DNA from: Carya illinoinensis
Lineage: Eukaryota; Streptophyta; Magnoliopsida; Fagales; Juglandaceae
Length of the DNA stretch: 64,000 bases
Assembly (NCBI RefSeq): GCF_018687715.1
Contig: NC_056757.1
Span: 9,166,001 to 9,230,000 of the forward strand
Reading direction: 5' to 3'
Shown here: positions 35,165-46,881 of the stretch, in pieces
Layout: the number at the start of each line of letters is the position of its first letter
Position numbering within the stretch: the stretch's first letter is position 1
The notes under the pieces: generated by a model
Databases searched by the model: none
Told to the model about the DNA's origin: nothing
What the model saw: only the letters and a program-made list of their open reading frames with translations
Position numbers and translations under genes: made by a program

Positions 35165-37642
35165 TGACTCACTCAAAAATGAGTAGCACTAATGCTATCC
35201 CAAGTGCAGGAGGATGTCGTGTAATAATTATGAATAAATTCCTAGATCGTCTCCTCAGGGAAAGTTGCTTAAAATTAAACTAGTTGAAAAATTTGAAAAA
35301 CTTCACAAAGAGAAAACAAGAGGATGATATGTGCAATGGATGGAAAAGGGTACTAGTCATGGACTAGATTCATGTCTTTAGATTTTGATTGTCGGATTGG
35401 AATGTAAAGGACTAATAGATTAAACGCAGAAATTAATAAAACTAAATTAAGCATTAAACTAAATTAGAAAGTAATTCACAAAACATGAATTGAAAATTTA
35501 AAATGCCCAAACCAAGATTCTAGAATTCATCTTTGTATTTAAATCACAAATTCTCAAAATAACACATAACAATTGTAATCACTATTAAATGAAAACTTAA
35601 AGAAGTGAGAAAAAATAAATAACACGAAATAATTAAGCAGCAAATAAATTACCCAAACTTCTAAGCCAAAAAAAAATCTCAAAAGTATTCCATAAACTTT
35701 AAACTGAAGTTAAATAAAAATAGAGAACGAAAAGTTTAGACGAAAACTTCCTTTCACCATTCAATTGAAATCTAAAGCAAAAAGGAACAACTTCTCATGT
35801 ATCACTCTTGAAAATTAATCTCCAAACCTTTAATGAAAACTCTAGAACAATTCCTCTACTCCCCACGTATGATGTTTCAAAAAAATCAAAAAACAAAAAC
35901 AAAAGCTTACAACCAAACCTTTCTTGCAATAAATTAAGGTAACAAACTTAATGAGAACTCCTAGAACAATTCTTTTGTTGTATGGAACCAACTAGCATAT
36001 TTAATTAAAACTTCTAAAATAATTCTTTTGTTGCATGAAACAAACTAGTAATGAAACAAACTAGCACACTTAATAGAAATTAAGGTATTACACTTAATGA
36101 AATAAAATTCTAGAACAATTCTTAATACACTTAATAAAAATTCTAAAACAACAAAGTATTGAAGCCAAAAGGAAAAACTAAATTGCCGAACACAAGAAGG
36201 AGCCAATTCTTTCAAGAACATAACAAAGAAATAACAAAGAAGCAAGTTGTAAAAAATGTGTTTGAGTGTTCGGAATGAATCCCCTTTTATAGCCGAACAT
36301 CTTGGCTAGTTGCCTCTCACATTTATACTTCATTTGCATTCACACTTCATTTGCATTCACACCTCATTTCGGCCACCTCTTGCATCCACACTCAATTGAT
36401 TTCTTGCATTCACATTCAATAGCCGCCTCTTGCATTCAATCTTTTCCTCAATTCAAACCAAGCAACCAAGTCTAACACGGTATGTATACAGAAAATTCAG
36501 CACATCATTCACACTTCACGCCTAACTTGTTGAAAATTCATACACGGCACTCTACTCATCCACTCCCCTATCTTTTTATTCCACCATTCAGCCTCATATA
36601 TGTATATATATATATAAATATATAGAGAGCTGCCTCAATTCGGTACTGCCCTTCCTCCAAGTCAAGTAATTTACACTTCACTTTAATAATAATTCCAGCC
36701 GACTTCTCTTATCTCTTCTCTTCATTCTGTTTTTCAATTTCAGCACACAACACTCACCCACCTACTGCACGTACTAGAATAGAGCTAGAATAAAAATAAA
36801 ATCCTGACCGATTCTTCTTTTAATCCTCACTTCACATCTCAGAAAATTACTAGCCAATTAAATGACTCCAGCCAATTCCTTTCAACCCCTAGAAAAAGCA
36901 TGCACCGACTCACTCATTACTCACAGAAAAATAATCTGCATCGATACAACACAAGCACCCACCGACTGCCTCCTTCAATCAAATCTCTCTCTCGCCTGCA
37001 CCTTCTTACCTCTCACCCTTCTATCTCTTACGTAACCTGCCTCAAACCAAGTCAAACACGGCAGTGCATGCACTCTCTTCCCCTTCTATAGACTTCCACG
37101 TAACCTGCCCTCTAACTCTCCAACCGACTTCACACAGCACCAACTTTTAGTTCCAGCACATCATGCACCCACCATAACTCTCTCTATGTCCATCTCTGAA
37201 AAATTACAGCCGACCTCCTTTTTGGACTTGGTTTGAGTTGGTGGGATGAAGTGCATACGGCACTCTTCAATCTAGAGGTGGTCATCAATTCAATCTGTCT
37301 TTCCATGTCATGTGTATAGGACCTACAAGCCAAAATTCATTGTTTTGAGTCATGCATGAGTTAATGACTTTCAATCTATTAAAAGAATTTAAAATATGGA
37401 TCACACACAAAATTTATCTCATACCAAGCTTTCTAAATAAAATATGCATATGAATAAACATTATCCAATTAAATCTCAAGTTATAAAATTAAGCACAAAC
37501 TCATGCTATTAATCAATTTAAATCACAACTTGTATTTATTCTTATTAACCATTTTTCCATTTAAAACCAATAATAATGTCATGATGAATTTAAAATACAT
37601 TGGTTTTAAATAGCTAAAATATGCAATATCTCAGCTCAATCA
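35165..37642 (-). repeat. 3' LTR of the Athila element (2478 bp)
   Basis: Left LTR, plus-strand start TGACTCACTC and end GCTCAATCA. It includes a TA microsatellite (36595-36624) and repeated TTTGCATTCACAC segments. No gene is supported inside. Confidence 0.9.
36595..36624. repeat. TA microsatellite in Athila LTR
   Basis: Run of TATATA in the left LTR. The equivalent tract in the right LTR (45823-45860) is longer, so it has changed length since insertion. It could supply TATA sequence to the LTR promoter. Confidence 0.6.
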
Positions 37643-37652
37643 CACCCCCCAA
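37643..37652 (-). promoter_or_regulatory. Polypurine tract of the Athila element
   Basis: Minus-strand TTGGGGGGTG abuts the 3' LTR terminus TGATTGAG. Confidence 0.8.
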
Positions 37653-38659
37653 CTAGCTTTTTGCTAATCCTTGAGCAAAATAGTGAAAATTAATTGAGAT
37701 GAATATTGCATAAAGATCGAAATCCAAACAAAAACAATCGAACACAATTCTGAATTCTCACAAAAGTGACATGTTACTACTCAACCCCCAAGGGTTATAC
37801 CCACCAAGACTATCTCAACAATCTTTCACATAGAATTAAGGCAAACATCTCTGGACTCAAATGTGTGTGTGGAGCTAAACTAGTTGTGTGTTCCTCATTA
37901 CTAGCCATGATTTGCCATAGAATTTTTTCAACCTTAAGATTAATCATTGCTGATTCTAACTACCTCAAAGCCCAAGGGACTAGCAGTTTTCACGCCAGCT
38001 CTGTTTTTAAAGGTTGGATACTCAACCCCCAAAGTCTTGGGTAACTGTTTCTAGCCCTTTTTACTTAGGAAAGTTCACTAAGTTGCCTTTATTCTTCTTC
38101 TTCTTCTTCTTCTTCTTTTTTTCAATTTTTTTCAATCCTTTCTCTTTTCTTTTCTTTTCTTTTTCTTTTTGGCATGGCTCGGTAGTCCTGCAGTTTACTT
38201 CTCTAGTGTTAAATCAATGAATGGTAAATAAGGAACACTACAAGTGTAAGCATGTGCAAAATGTCCTTCAAACTTTGCCTTTTGTTCTACAAAAATTTTA
38301 TCAAGTTTCATCTCAATAACTATAATATCTTGGTGTTTCAAGCCACATATCAACATAATATGATGCATCAAAAATCATGCTCTATGTTTAAGCTTGAAAA
38401 TAAATCTTCACAAATGATCCCGCTCAACTACTCCACCAAGATGCTTCAAATTTCACAATTTTTTTTTCTATATATATATGTGCACACATGCTACCCCCCA
38501 ACTAGTGAGAGACATAGTCCTCAATGAATCGAACGAAAGAAAACAAAATGCACAGAACTAAGCAAGCAAAACAAACAATCAACATGAAATATAAAATCAA
38601 AGCAAAAGAACAAATAAAAACAAAGCAAGTAAAGAAAACTGTAAAGAAGGAAAAGCAAC
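37653..38659 (-). other. Athila 3' untranslated internal region
   Basis: About 1 kb between the integrase stop and the polypurine tract, without a supportable gene. It holds a TTC microsatellite near 38093-38120, a TA run near 38470, and a second polypurine-like CCCCCCAACTAG at 38494-38505 that duplicates the motif at the true tract. An envelope-like frame, seen in some Athila elements, is not apparent. Confidence 0.7.
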
Positions 38660-39760
38660 TTAAAACACTTCCCTGGGGTATTGCACAAGCAAGATCTCTT
38701 CATGTGGATCAAAGACCCTCAGAAATGACTTTAGACGTTGTCCGTTGACAGTGAAGCTATTACCATTCTTCAGATTGACAATGTCTATCGCGCCATGAGG
38801 ATGAACAGTCTTTACAATGTACGGCCCACTCCATCGGGATTTCAACTTTCCAGGAAAAATATGCAAGCGAGAGTTGTAAAGAAGAACTTCCTGGCCAAGT
38901 GTGAAATGCTTTGGATGAATTTTCTGATCATGTAGAATTTTCATGCGTTCCTTTGCCATTTGTGTGTTGTCATAAGCATTCCGACGAGCTTCATCCAATT
39001 CATTGATCTGCAATTTTCTCAGCCCTGAAGTTTTATCAAGTGACATGTTAACATGTTTTATGGCCCAAAGAGCTCGATGCTGAATGTCAACAGGTAAATG
39101 ACAAGCTTTACCATAAACTAATCGATAGGGAGACATCCCTAGATTTGTTTTAAAAGCTATCCTATAAGCCCACAAAGCATCAAGAAGCTTAATCGACCAA
39201 TCTTTCCTATTAGGATTTACTGTTTTCTCCAGAATGATTTTTATTTCTCTGTTTGCCAATTCAGCTTACCCATTTGTTTGAGGGTGATAAGGGCTAGAAA
39301 CTCTGTGTGTGATACCATATTTCTTCACAAGTGTAGAAAATGGTTTATTGCAAAAATGAGAACCCCCGTCACTAATGATAACCTTGGGCATGCCAAATCG
39401 AGCAAACAAAGATTGTAAAAATTTTAGTACAACATGATGGTCATTGGTTTTGCAAGCGATGGCCTCAACCCACTTTGAAACATAGTCCACAGCCAATAAA
39501 ATATATGTGTTTCCAAAGGAAACCGGAAAAGGTCCCATGAAGTCTATTCCCCAACAATCAAAGATTTCTAAAGTAAGAATGGGGGAAAGGGGCATCATGT
39601 TTCTTTTGCTAATGGCTCCCAACTTTTGACAAGACTCACATGCTTTACAAAAATTGTAAGCGTCCTTAAACATGGAAGGCCAATAAAAACCACTTTGCAA
39701 AATTTTTGCCACTGTTTTATTTGTTGAAAAATGACCACCACATGCACCCCGTATGACAAA
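38660..39760 (-). pseudogene. Athila integrase
   Basis: Minus-strand HHCC zinc domain ([14 protein letters not shown]), core with [10 protein letters not shown] and [13 protein letters not shown], then the C-terminal domain with [18 protein letters not shown] and SRWSGPYIV. Breaks: one extra base near 39748 at the RNase H/integrase border, and CAA to TAA at 39266-39268 after HPQTNG. Integrase would insert element DNA; this copy cannot. Confidence 0.88.
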
Positions 39761-41563
39761 ATCTCAATACTGAAGAAAACTCATCATCAGGAATGCATAT
39801 CCGAATCAATTGGTCTGAACAATACTTGAAAAGATAAGGGCCATCAAAGTAGAAATGTTTTACCTCAGATAGAAATCGACACTTATCTTGGGTTGACCAT
39901 TCAGAAGGCATTCGCTCAGTCACTAGATAATTGACTATGTCAGCATACCAGGGAGCTCTATCAACCACAAACAGATGCTCATCTAGGAAACTATCATCAA
40001 GAGGAATGCTGACATTTGAAGAAGGAGATGATGACAATCTAGAGAGGTGGTCAGCTACCACATTTTCAACTCCTTGTTTATCCTTAATGTTGATGTTGAA
40101 CTCTTGAAGTAATAGAATCCAGCGAATCAAGCGTGATTTTGCATCTTTCTTAGCCAACAAATACTTTAGAGCAGAGTGGTCAGTGAAAATAGTAACAGGA
40201 GAACCAAGAATATAAGCCCGGAATTTATCAAGTGCAAAAACTACTGCAAGCAATTCTTTTTCAGTAGTGGTATAATTTTTCTGGGCATCATTCAAGGTTC
40301 TACTGGCATAATAAATCACAAAAGGTCTGTTATCCACTCGCTGCCCCAAAACAGCTCCTAAGGCATAGTCACTACATCTGTCATAATCTCAAAGGGAAGG
40401 TCCCATTGCGGGGGTTGCACAATAGGGGCAGTGGTAAGCGACTTTTTCAAGGTATCAAAAGGTTTTTGGCACTCATCAGTCCAAACAAATTCAATATCAT
40501 TTTGTAAAAGAGTGCACAAAGGTTTTGCAATGGAACTAAACCCTTGAATAAACCGCCTATAAAAGCCAGCATGACCAAGAAAAGAACGAATATCCCTAAC
40601 TGTCCTAGGGATAGGAAGTTTAGATATTAATTCAATCTTTGCCTTCTCGACCTTTATACCCTCAGAAGAAACAATATACCCTAATACAATTCCCTGAGTA
40701 ACCATAAATTGGCATTTCTCCCAATTAAGTAAAAGATTTTTTTCCTCACATCTCTGGAGAATACGTGCCAAATCATGCAAACAACTCTCAAAGGATTTTC
40801 CAAAAATAGAGAAATCATCCATGAATATTTCACAAATATCATCAATCATGTCAGAAAAAATACTCATCATGCATCTCTGAGAAGTAGCTGGAGCATTACA
40901 CAAACCAAAAGGCATTCTAGTAAAAGCAAAAGTGCCAAAAGGATAGGTGAAAGTGGTTTTCTCCTAATCCTCAGGTGCTACAGCAATTTGATAATAACCA
41001 GAGTAGCCATCCAATAAACAATAATATGCATTACCAGCTACTCTTTCCAAAATTTGATCCGAGAATGGTATAGGAAAATGGTCCTTCCTACTGGCTGAAT
41101 TAAGTTTTCTATAATCAATGCACATTCTCCAGCCAGTAACCATTCTAGTTGGAATCAACTCATTTTTATCATTTTTTATGACAGTCAAACCAGATTTCTT
41201 TGGTACCACTTGAGTTGGACTTACCCACTTACTGTCTGAAATGGGGTAAATGATACCTACTGCGAGTAGCTTAAGCACTTCCTCTTTCACAACTTCCTTC
41301 ATGGTAGGATTGAGCCTACGTTGAGCATCACGAACCGGTCTAGCATCGTCTTCAAGATGGATTATGTGGGTACATACAGCGGCATCAATGCCTTTGATGT
41401 CGGCTATTGTCCAACCAATTGCGCCTCGATGCTTTCTTAATACTTCAATCAACTGGGCTTCATCCTTCTGATTTAGCTTTGAGGAAATCACCACCGGAAA
41501 AGTGCCTTCTTCAGGTTCAAGAAACGCATACTTTAAATATTGAGGAAGCGATTTCAGATCCAA
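39717..41563 (-). pseudogene. Athila reverse transcriptase and RNase H
   Basis: RT motifs [36 protein letters not shown] and catalytic FMDDFSIFG; then RNase H with [16 protein letters not shown] and [17 protein letters not shown]. Breaks: CAG to TAG at 40964-40966 between two RT motifs, and a one-base deletion near 40371, where TDASDYALG in the sister copy at 61549 becomes out of frame. Confidence 0.9.
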
Positions 41564-42936
41564 CTGAGGAACTTCTTCCTTTGAAGATCTAAGTATGTCT
41601 GGTGGTGGTAGAGCTTCGAACTGGGGTTTCCATCTTGCTCCTGCAAATTGTACTTCAAGTGGTAAAGATGAATCTGTAAAACAATCAAAAAAATCAAAGT
41701 CATCTTCATTGATATGATCAATTTTCTCATCAAGTAAAAATTCAGGTGTCTGAAAAATATAATCATCATCAGAGAAAGGAGAAGTTGAGAAATAAAATCT
41801 GTTGGTGTCAAACTCTCCACAGCATTCAAATCACTTGTGTCATCAAAATGTGCCGGCATCTTGCAAGCGTTGAAAACGTTCAACTCAAGTGCCATGTTCC
41901 CAAAGGTAAGCTTCAAAACTCCACTTCTGCAATTGATCAAAGCATTTGATGTAGCTAGAAATGGTCTTCCTAGGATGACAGGAGCTTGGTAAATAGTGGA
42001 GACCGGCTGCTGCATGTCAAGAACCACAAAATCTACTGGGTAGTAGAATTTGTCCACCTGGACCAACACGTCCTCTACAATACCCCTCGGTACCTTAACT
42101 GATCTGTCAGCTAACTGTAGCATGATGGAGGTCTTTTTCAGCTCACCCAATCCCAACTGCTCATATACTGAGAACAGTAACAAATTCACACTACTCCCCA
42201 AATCAAGTAAAGCTCTCCCAATGCGTGATTCACCAATCATAATGGAGATATTGGGAGAGCCGGGATCTCCAAACTTCTGAGGAGTCTCGCTCAATATCAA
42301 TGCACTAACTTGCTTCATTAGGAAAGCTTTCTTCTTCACATTCAGCTTCCTCTTCACCGTGCACAAGTCCTTCAAAAATTTTGCATATGAAGGCACTTGT
42401 TGTATGGCATCCAAGAGTGGAATATTGATTTTCACTTGCTTGAAAATCTCTTGAATCTCCGTGTGATACTTATTCTTTTGGCCAGCTGCCAATCTCTGAG
42501 GATAGGGAACCACAGGTTGGTATCCCTTACTAGTTTCAGCATCTGCACTCACAGGCTTCTTCAGTTCTGGTCTCGCTACCTCTGGTTCTTTTTCAGCTTC
42601 ATCCGTTTCTGCTGCATCTTTAGGCGTAGGAGCAATTACCTCTGTGTCTATGGTCATCTCAGGTCGGGGAACTTCCTTCCCACTTCTCAAAGTAAGAACA
42701 GCTTTTGCTGTCTCAATAACGTCTCCTGAGACATTATGCACTTGATGTTGTTGTTGTCTGTATACTTGAGGATTAGGTTGAGGCTGTGCTGGAAATTTCC
42801 CTTTCTCTAGGGTGCTCAAGGTTGTGCTCATCTTATTAACAGTGCCTCGCAACTCATTTATGGCCTGAGTATTTTGATTATTTGTGGTGGCCTGAATCTG
42901 CATGAATTGCTGAAGTGTATTGGCCATCTGAGCCAT
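41554..42936 (-). pseudogene. Athila gag C-terminus and aspartic protease
   Basis: Open for 460 codons. Contains the basic/acidic linker ([12 protein letters not shown]), a conserved [19 protein letters not shown] motif and the protease [12 protein letters not shown] with the flap/ILGRPFLAT region. The sister copy continues in one frame into RT; here the frame shifts near 41800, so the end of this frame is out of phase. No free methionine start is needed, because this is part of a polyprotein. Confidence 0.85.
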
Positions 42937-44253
42937 ACTGTCATCTAGAGTCTTCTTGGCAGATGATGAAGGCTGAGGACTTTGTGCAGCTACATGAGGC
43001 TGAAATCCAGGAGGAGCTACATAAGGATAGCTTTGAGGATTCTGATATGGCGGATATTGGTGCTAAGGAGCACCTTGATTAAATGGCTGCTGCTGAGGTG
43101 GTGGGGACCGACCAGGCTGATCATTTCTCCATGAGAAATTTGGGTGATTTCTCCACCCCAGATTATATGTGTTGGAGAAAGGCTGATTATGTGCTCTATT
43201 AACCCAGTTAGCTGATTGCATTGGCTCAGACCCACCTTCTTGAAATACTGGCATAATCGGGCAGTCTTGGGTCTTATGGGTTGAATCAGCACATATAGAA
43301 CATGCCTCCACTACTTTTACAGCCTTTACTTTTTCCATTTCCATGACCTCCAGTCTTCTAGTCAATGCAGTTATTCGGGCTTGAACATCAGTGTCTCCCT
43401 TAAGCTCATATCTTCCCCCTCCAGAAATAGCCCTCAGTGGCTGTGCTGTTAATGGAACTCGATCAGTATGAGTGTTCCATTGTTGTGCGCTCTCAGCAAG
43501 GTAGTCAAAAAATGATAATGCTTCATCAGGTTCCTTGCTGAAGAACTCCCCATTGCACATTGTCTGAACAAACTGCTTGCATTCCAGAGTGAGACCAGTG
43601 TAAAAATAGCTCACCAGCCTCCAAGATTCAAAATCATGGTGTGGACAAATGTTCACCAAATCCTTAAATTTTTCCCAACTGGCCTGAAAGGTCTCATCAG
43701 GTCTCTAATTGAACTGGTTGATCTGCTCCTGCAAAAACTGAGTTCTCTGAAAAGGAAAAAATTTCTGTAAGAATTCACGCTGCATTTTAGACCAACTAGA
43801 AATGGAATTAGGTCTCAAAGAGTTAAACCAAATCTTCGCTTTATCCTTTAAAGAGAAAGGAAATAAACGAAGTCTAATGAATTCATCAGTAACAGCCCTA
43901 GTGATAAAAGTAGCACAAGCCAATTCAAAATCTGTCAAGTGCTGGTAAGGACTCTCAGAATCCATCCCGTGGAACTGAGGTATCACTGACATCATGCCAT
44001 GCTTAATAGAGAAATTAGGTGCATTTTCTGGTAAAACAATGCATGAAGGTGTAGTGGTACGAGTGGGTTGCAAATAGTCCTTAAGAGTGCGTGGTGCAGG
44101 TGCAGCCATGTTTTCTGATTCAATTTCAATTTCGTCACCTGGCTCACTCAAAGAAAAAACAGACGAGCTATCGATCTCCAAGCTGTGTATACTACTCTCA
44201 ACACTCGATGTGACTCTAAGCAACCTATTTGAAGTGTCTCTTACCCATGACAT
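42937..44253 (-). pseudogene. Athila gag
   Basis: Start MSWVRDTSNRLL at 44253, 117 bp from the primer site. Capsid domain FELACATFITRAVTDEFIRL, FSLKDKAKIWFNSL and FLQKFFPFQRT. A CCHC knuckle CSICADSTHKTQDC lies near 43270-43310. Two CAG to TAG changes stop the frame at 43705-43707 and 43063-43065. Both are Gln codons in the sister copy (58218 and 58852 region). Confidence 0.9.
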
Positions 44254-44369
44254 GAAACATCAATCTAATAGGATAGAGATGAGTGGTTGATGCAAATGAG
44301 ATGAGTAACCGGAGATAATATGGTAGAGAAAAATAAAATAACAAGTTTAAATTTAAGTTAAACAACTTT

Positions 44370-44387
44370 TCCCCGGCAACGGCGCCA
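44370..44387 (-). promoter_or_regulatory. Athila primer binding site
   Basis: Minus-strand TGGCGCCGTTGCCGGGGA, the hallmark Athila primer site, a few bases inside the 5' LTR end. Confidence 0.92.
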
Positions 44388-44393
44388 AAAACT

Positions 44394-46876
44394 TGACTCA
44401 CTCAAAATGAGTAGCACTACTGCTATCCCAAGTGCAGGAGGATGTCATGTAATAATTATGAATAAATTCCTAGATCGTCTCCTCAGGGAAAGTTGCTTAA
44501 AATTAAACTCGTTGAAAAATGTGAAAAACTTCACAAAGAGAAAACAAGAGGATGATATGTGTAATGGATGGCAAAGGGTACTAGTCATGGACTAGATTCA
44601 TGTCTTTAGATTTTGATTGTCGGATTGGAATGTAAAGGACTAATAGATTAAACGCATAAATTAATAAAACTAAATTAAGCATTAAACTAAATTAGAAAGT
44701 AACTGACAAAACATGAATTGAAAATTTAAAATGCCCAAACCAAGATTCTAGAATTCATCTTTGTATTTAAATCACAAATTCTCAAAATAACACATAACAA
44801 TTGTAATCACTATTAAATGAAAACCTAACGAAGTGAGAAAAAATAAATAACATGAAATAATTAAGCAGCAAATAAATTACCCAAACTTCTAAGCCAAAAA
44901 AAAATCTCAAAAGTATTCCATAAACTTTAAACTGAAGTTAAATAAAAATAGAGAACGAAAAGTTTAGACGAAAACTTCCTTTCACCATTCAATTGAAATC
45001 TAAATCAAAAAGGAACAACTTCTCATGTATCACTCTTGAAAATTAATCTCCAAACCTTTAATGAAAACTCTAGAACAATTCCTCTACTCCCCACGTATGA
45101 TGTTTCAAAAAAATCAAAAAACAAAAACAAAAGCTTACAACCAAACCTTTCTTGCAATAAATTAAGGTAACAAACTTAATGAGAACTCCTAGAACAATTC
45201 TTTTGTTGTATGGAACCAACCAGCATATTTAATTAAAACTTCTAAAATAATTCTTTTGTTGCATGAAACAAACTAGTAATGAAACAAACTAGCACACTTA
45301 ATAGAAATTAAGGTATTACACTTAATGAAATAAAATTCTAGAACAATTCTTAATACACTTAATAAAAATTCTAAAACAACAAAGTATTGAAGCCAAAAAG
45401 AAAAACTAAATTGCCGAACACAAGAAGGAGCCAATTCTTTCAAGAACATAACAAAGAAATAACAAAGAAGCAAGTTGTAAAAAATGTGTTTGAGTGTTTG
45501 GAATGCATCCCCTTTTATAGCCGAACATCTTGGCTAGTTGCCTCTCACATTCATACTTCATTTGCATTCACACTTCATTTGCATTCACACCTCATTTCGG
45601 CCACCTCTTGCATTCACACTCAATTGGTTTCTTGCATTCACATTCAATAGCCGCCTCTTGCATTCAATCTTTTCCTCAATTCAAACCAAGCAACCAAGTC
45701 TAACACGGTATGTATACAGAAAATTCAGCACATCATTCACACTTCACGCCTAACTTGTTGAAAATTCATACACGGCACTCTACTCATCCACTCCCCTATC
45801 TTTTTATTCCACCGTTCAGCCTCATATATGTATATATATATATATATATAAATATATAAAGAGCTACCTCAATTCGGTATTGCCCTTCCTCCAAGTCAAG
45901 TAATGCACACTTCACTTTAATAATAATTCCAGTCGACTTCTCTTATCTCTTCTCTTCAATCTGTTTTTCAATTTCAGCACACGACACTCACCCACCTATT
46001 GCACGTACTAGAATAGAGCTAGAATAAAAATAAAATCCTGACCGATTCTTCTTTTAATCCTCACTTCACATCTCAGAAAATTACTAGCCAATTAAATGAC
46101 TCCAGCCAATTCCTTTCAACCCCTAGAAAAAGCATGCACCGACTCACTCATTACTCACAGAAAAATAATCTGCATCGATACAACACAAGCACCCACCGAC
46201 TGCCTCCTTCAATCAAATCTCTCTCTCGCCTGCACCTTCTTACCTCTCACCCTTCTATCTCTTACGTAACCTGCCTCAAACCAAGTCAAACACGGCAGTG
46301 CATGCACTCTCTTCCCCTTCTATAGACTTCCACGTAACCTGCCCTCTAACTCTCCAACCGACTTCACACAGCACCAACTTTTAGTTCCAGCACATCATGC
46401 ACCCACCATAACTCTCTCTATGTCCATCTCTGGAAAATTACAGCCGACCTCCTTTTTGGACTTGGGTTGAGTTGGTGGGATGAAGTGCATACGGCACTCT
46501 TCAATCTAGAGGTGGTCATCAATTCAATATGTCTTTCCATGTCATGTATATAGGACCTACAAGCCAAAATTTATTGTTTTGAGTCATGCATGAGTTAATG
46601 ACTTCCAATCTATTAAAAGAATTTAACATATGGATCACACACAAAATTTATCTCATACCAAGCTTTCTAAATAAAATATGCATATGAATAAACATTATCC
46701 AATTAAATCTCAAGTTATAAAATTAAGCACAAACTCATGCTATTAATCAATTTAAATCACAACTTGTATTTATTCTTATTAACCATTTTTTCATTTAAAA
46801 CCAATAATAATGTCATGATGAATTTAAAATATATTGGTTTTAAATAGCTAAAATATGCAATATCTCAGCTCAATCA
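44394..46876 (-). repeat. 5' LTR of the Athila element (2483 bp)
   Basis: Right LTR, matching 35165-37642 throughout. The plus-strand left end TGACTCACTC is next to the primer site. A longer TA microsatellite lies at 45823-45860. Confidence 0.92.
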
Positions 46877-46881
46877 ACTCG

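Larger units (their letters stand above)
35165..46876 (-). mobile_element. Full-length Athila-type Ty3-gypsy element, minus strand (11.7 kb)
   Basis: Two LTRs of about 2.48 kb with TG...CA ends, an Athila-type primer site at 44370-44387, gag, protease, RT-RNase H and integrase in order on the minus strand, and a polypurine tract at 37643-37652. LTRs differ at scattered positions plus small indels, on the order of one to two percent by eye. At least six coding lesions make it non-functional. Flanked by a 5-bp near-duplication. Confidence 0.92.

Noticed and set aside
37653..38659. Envelope-like gene in the Athila 3' region
   Set aside because: No minus-strand frame of useful length or membrane-segment pattern between the integrase stop and the polypurine tract.
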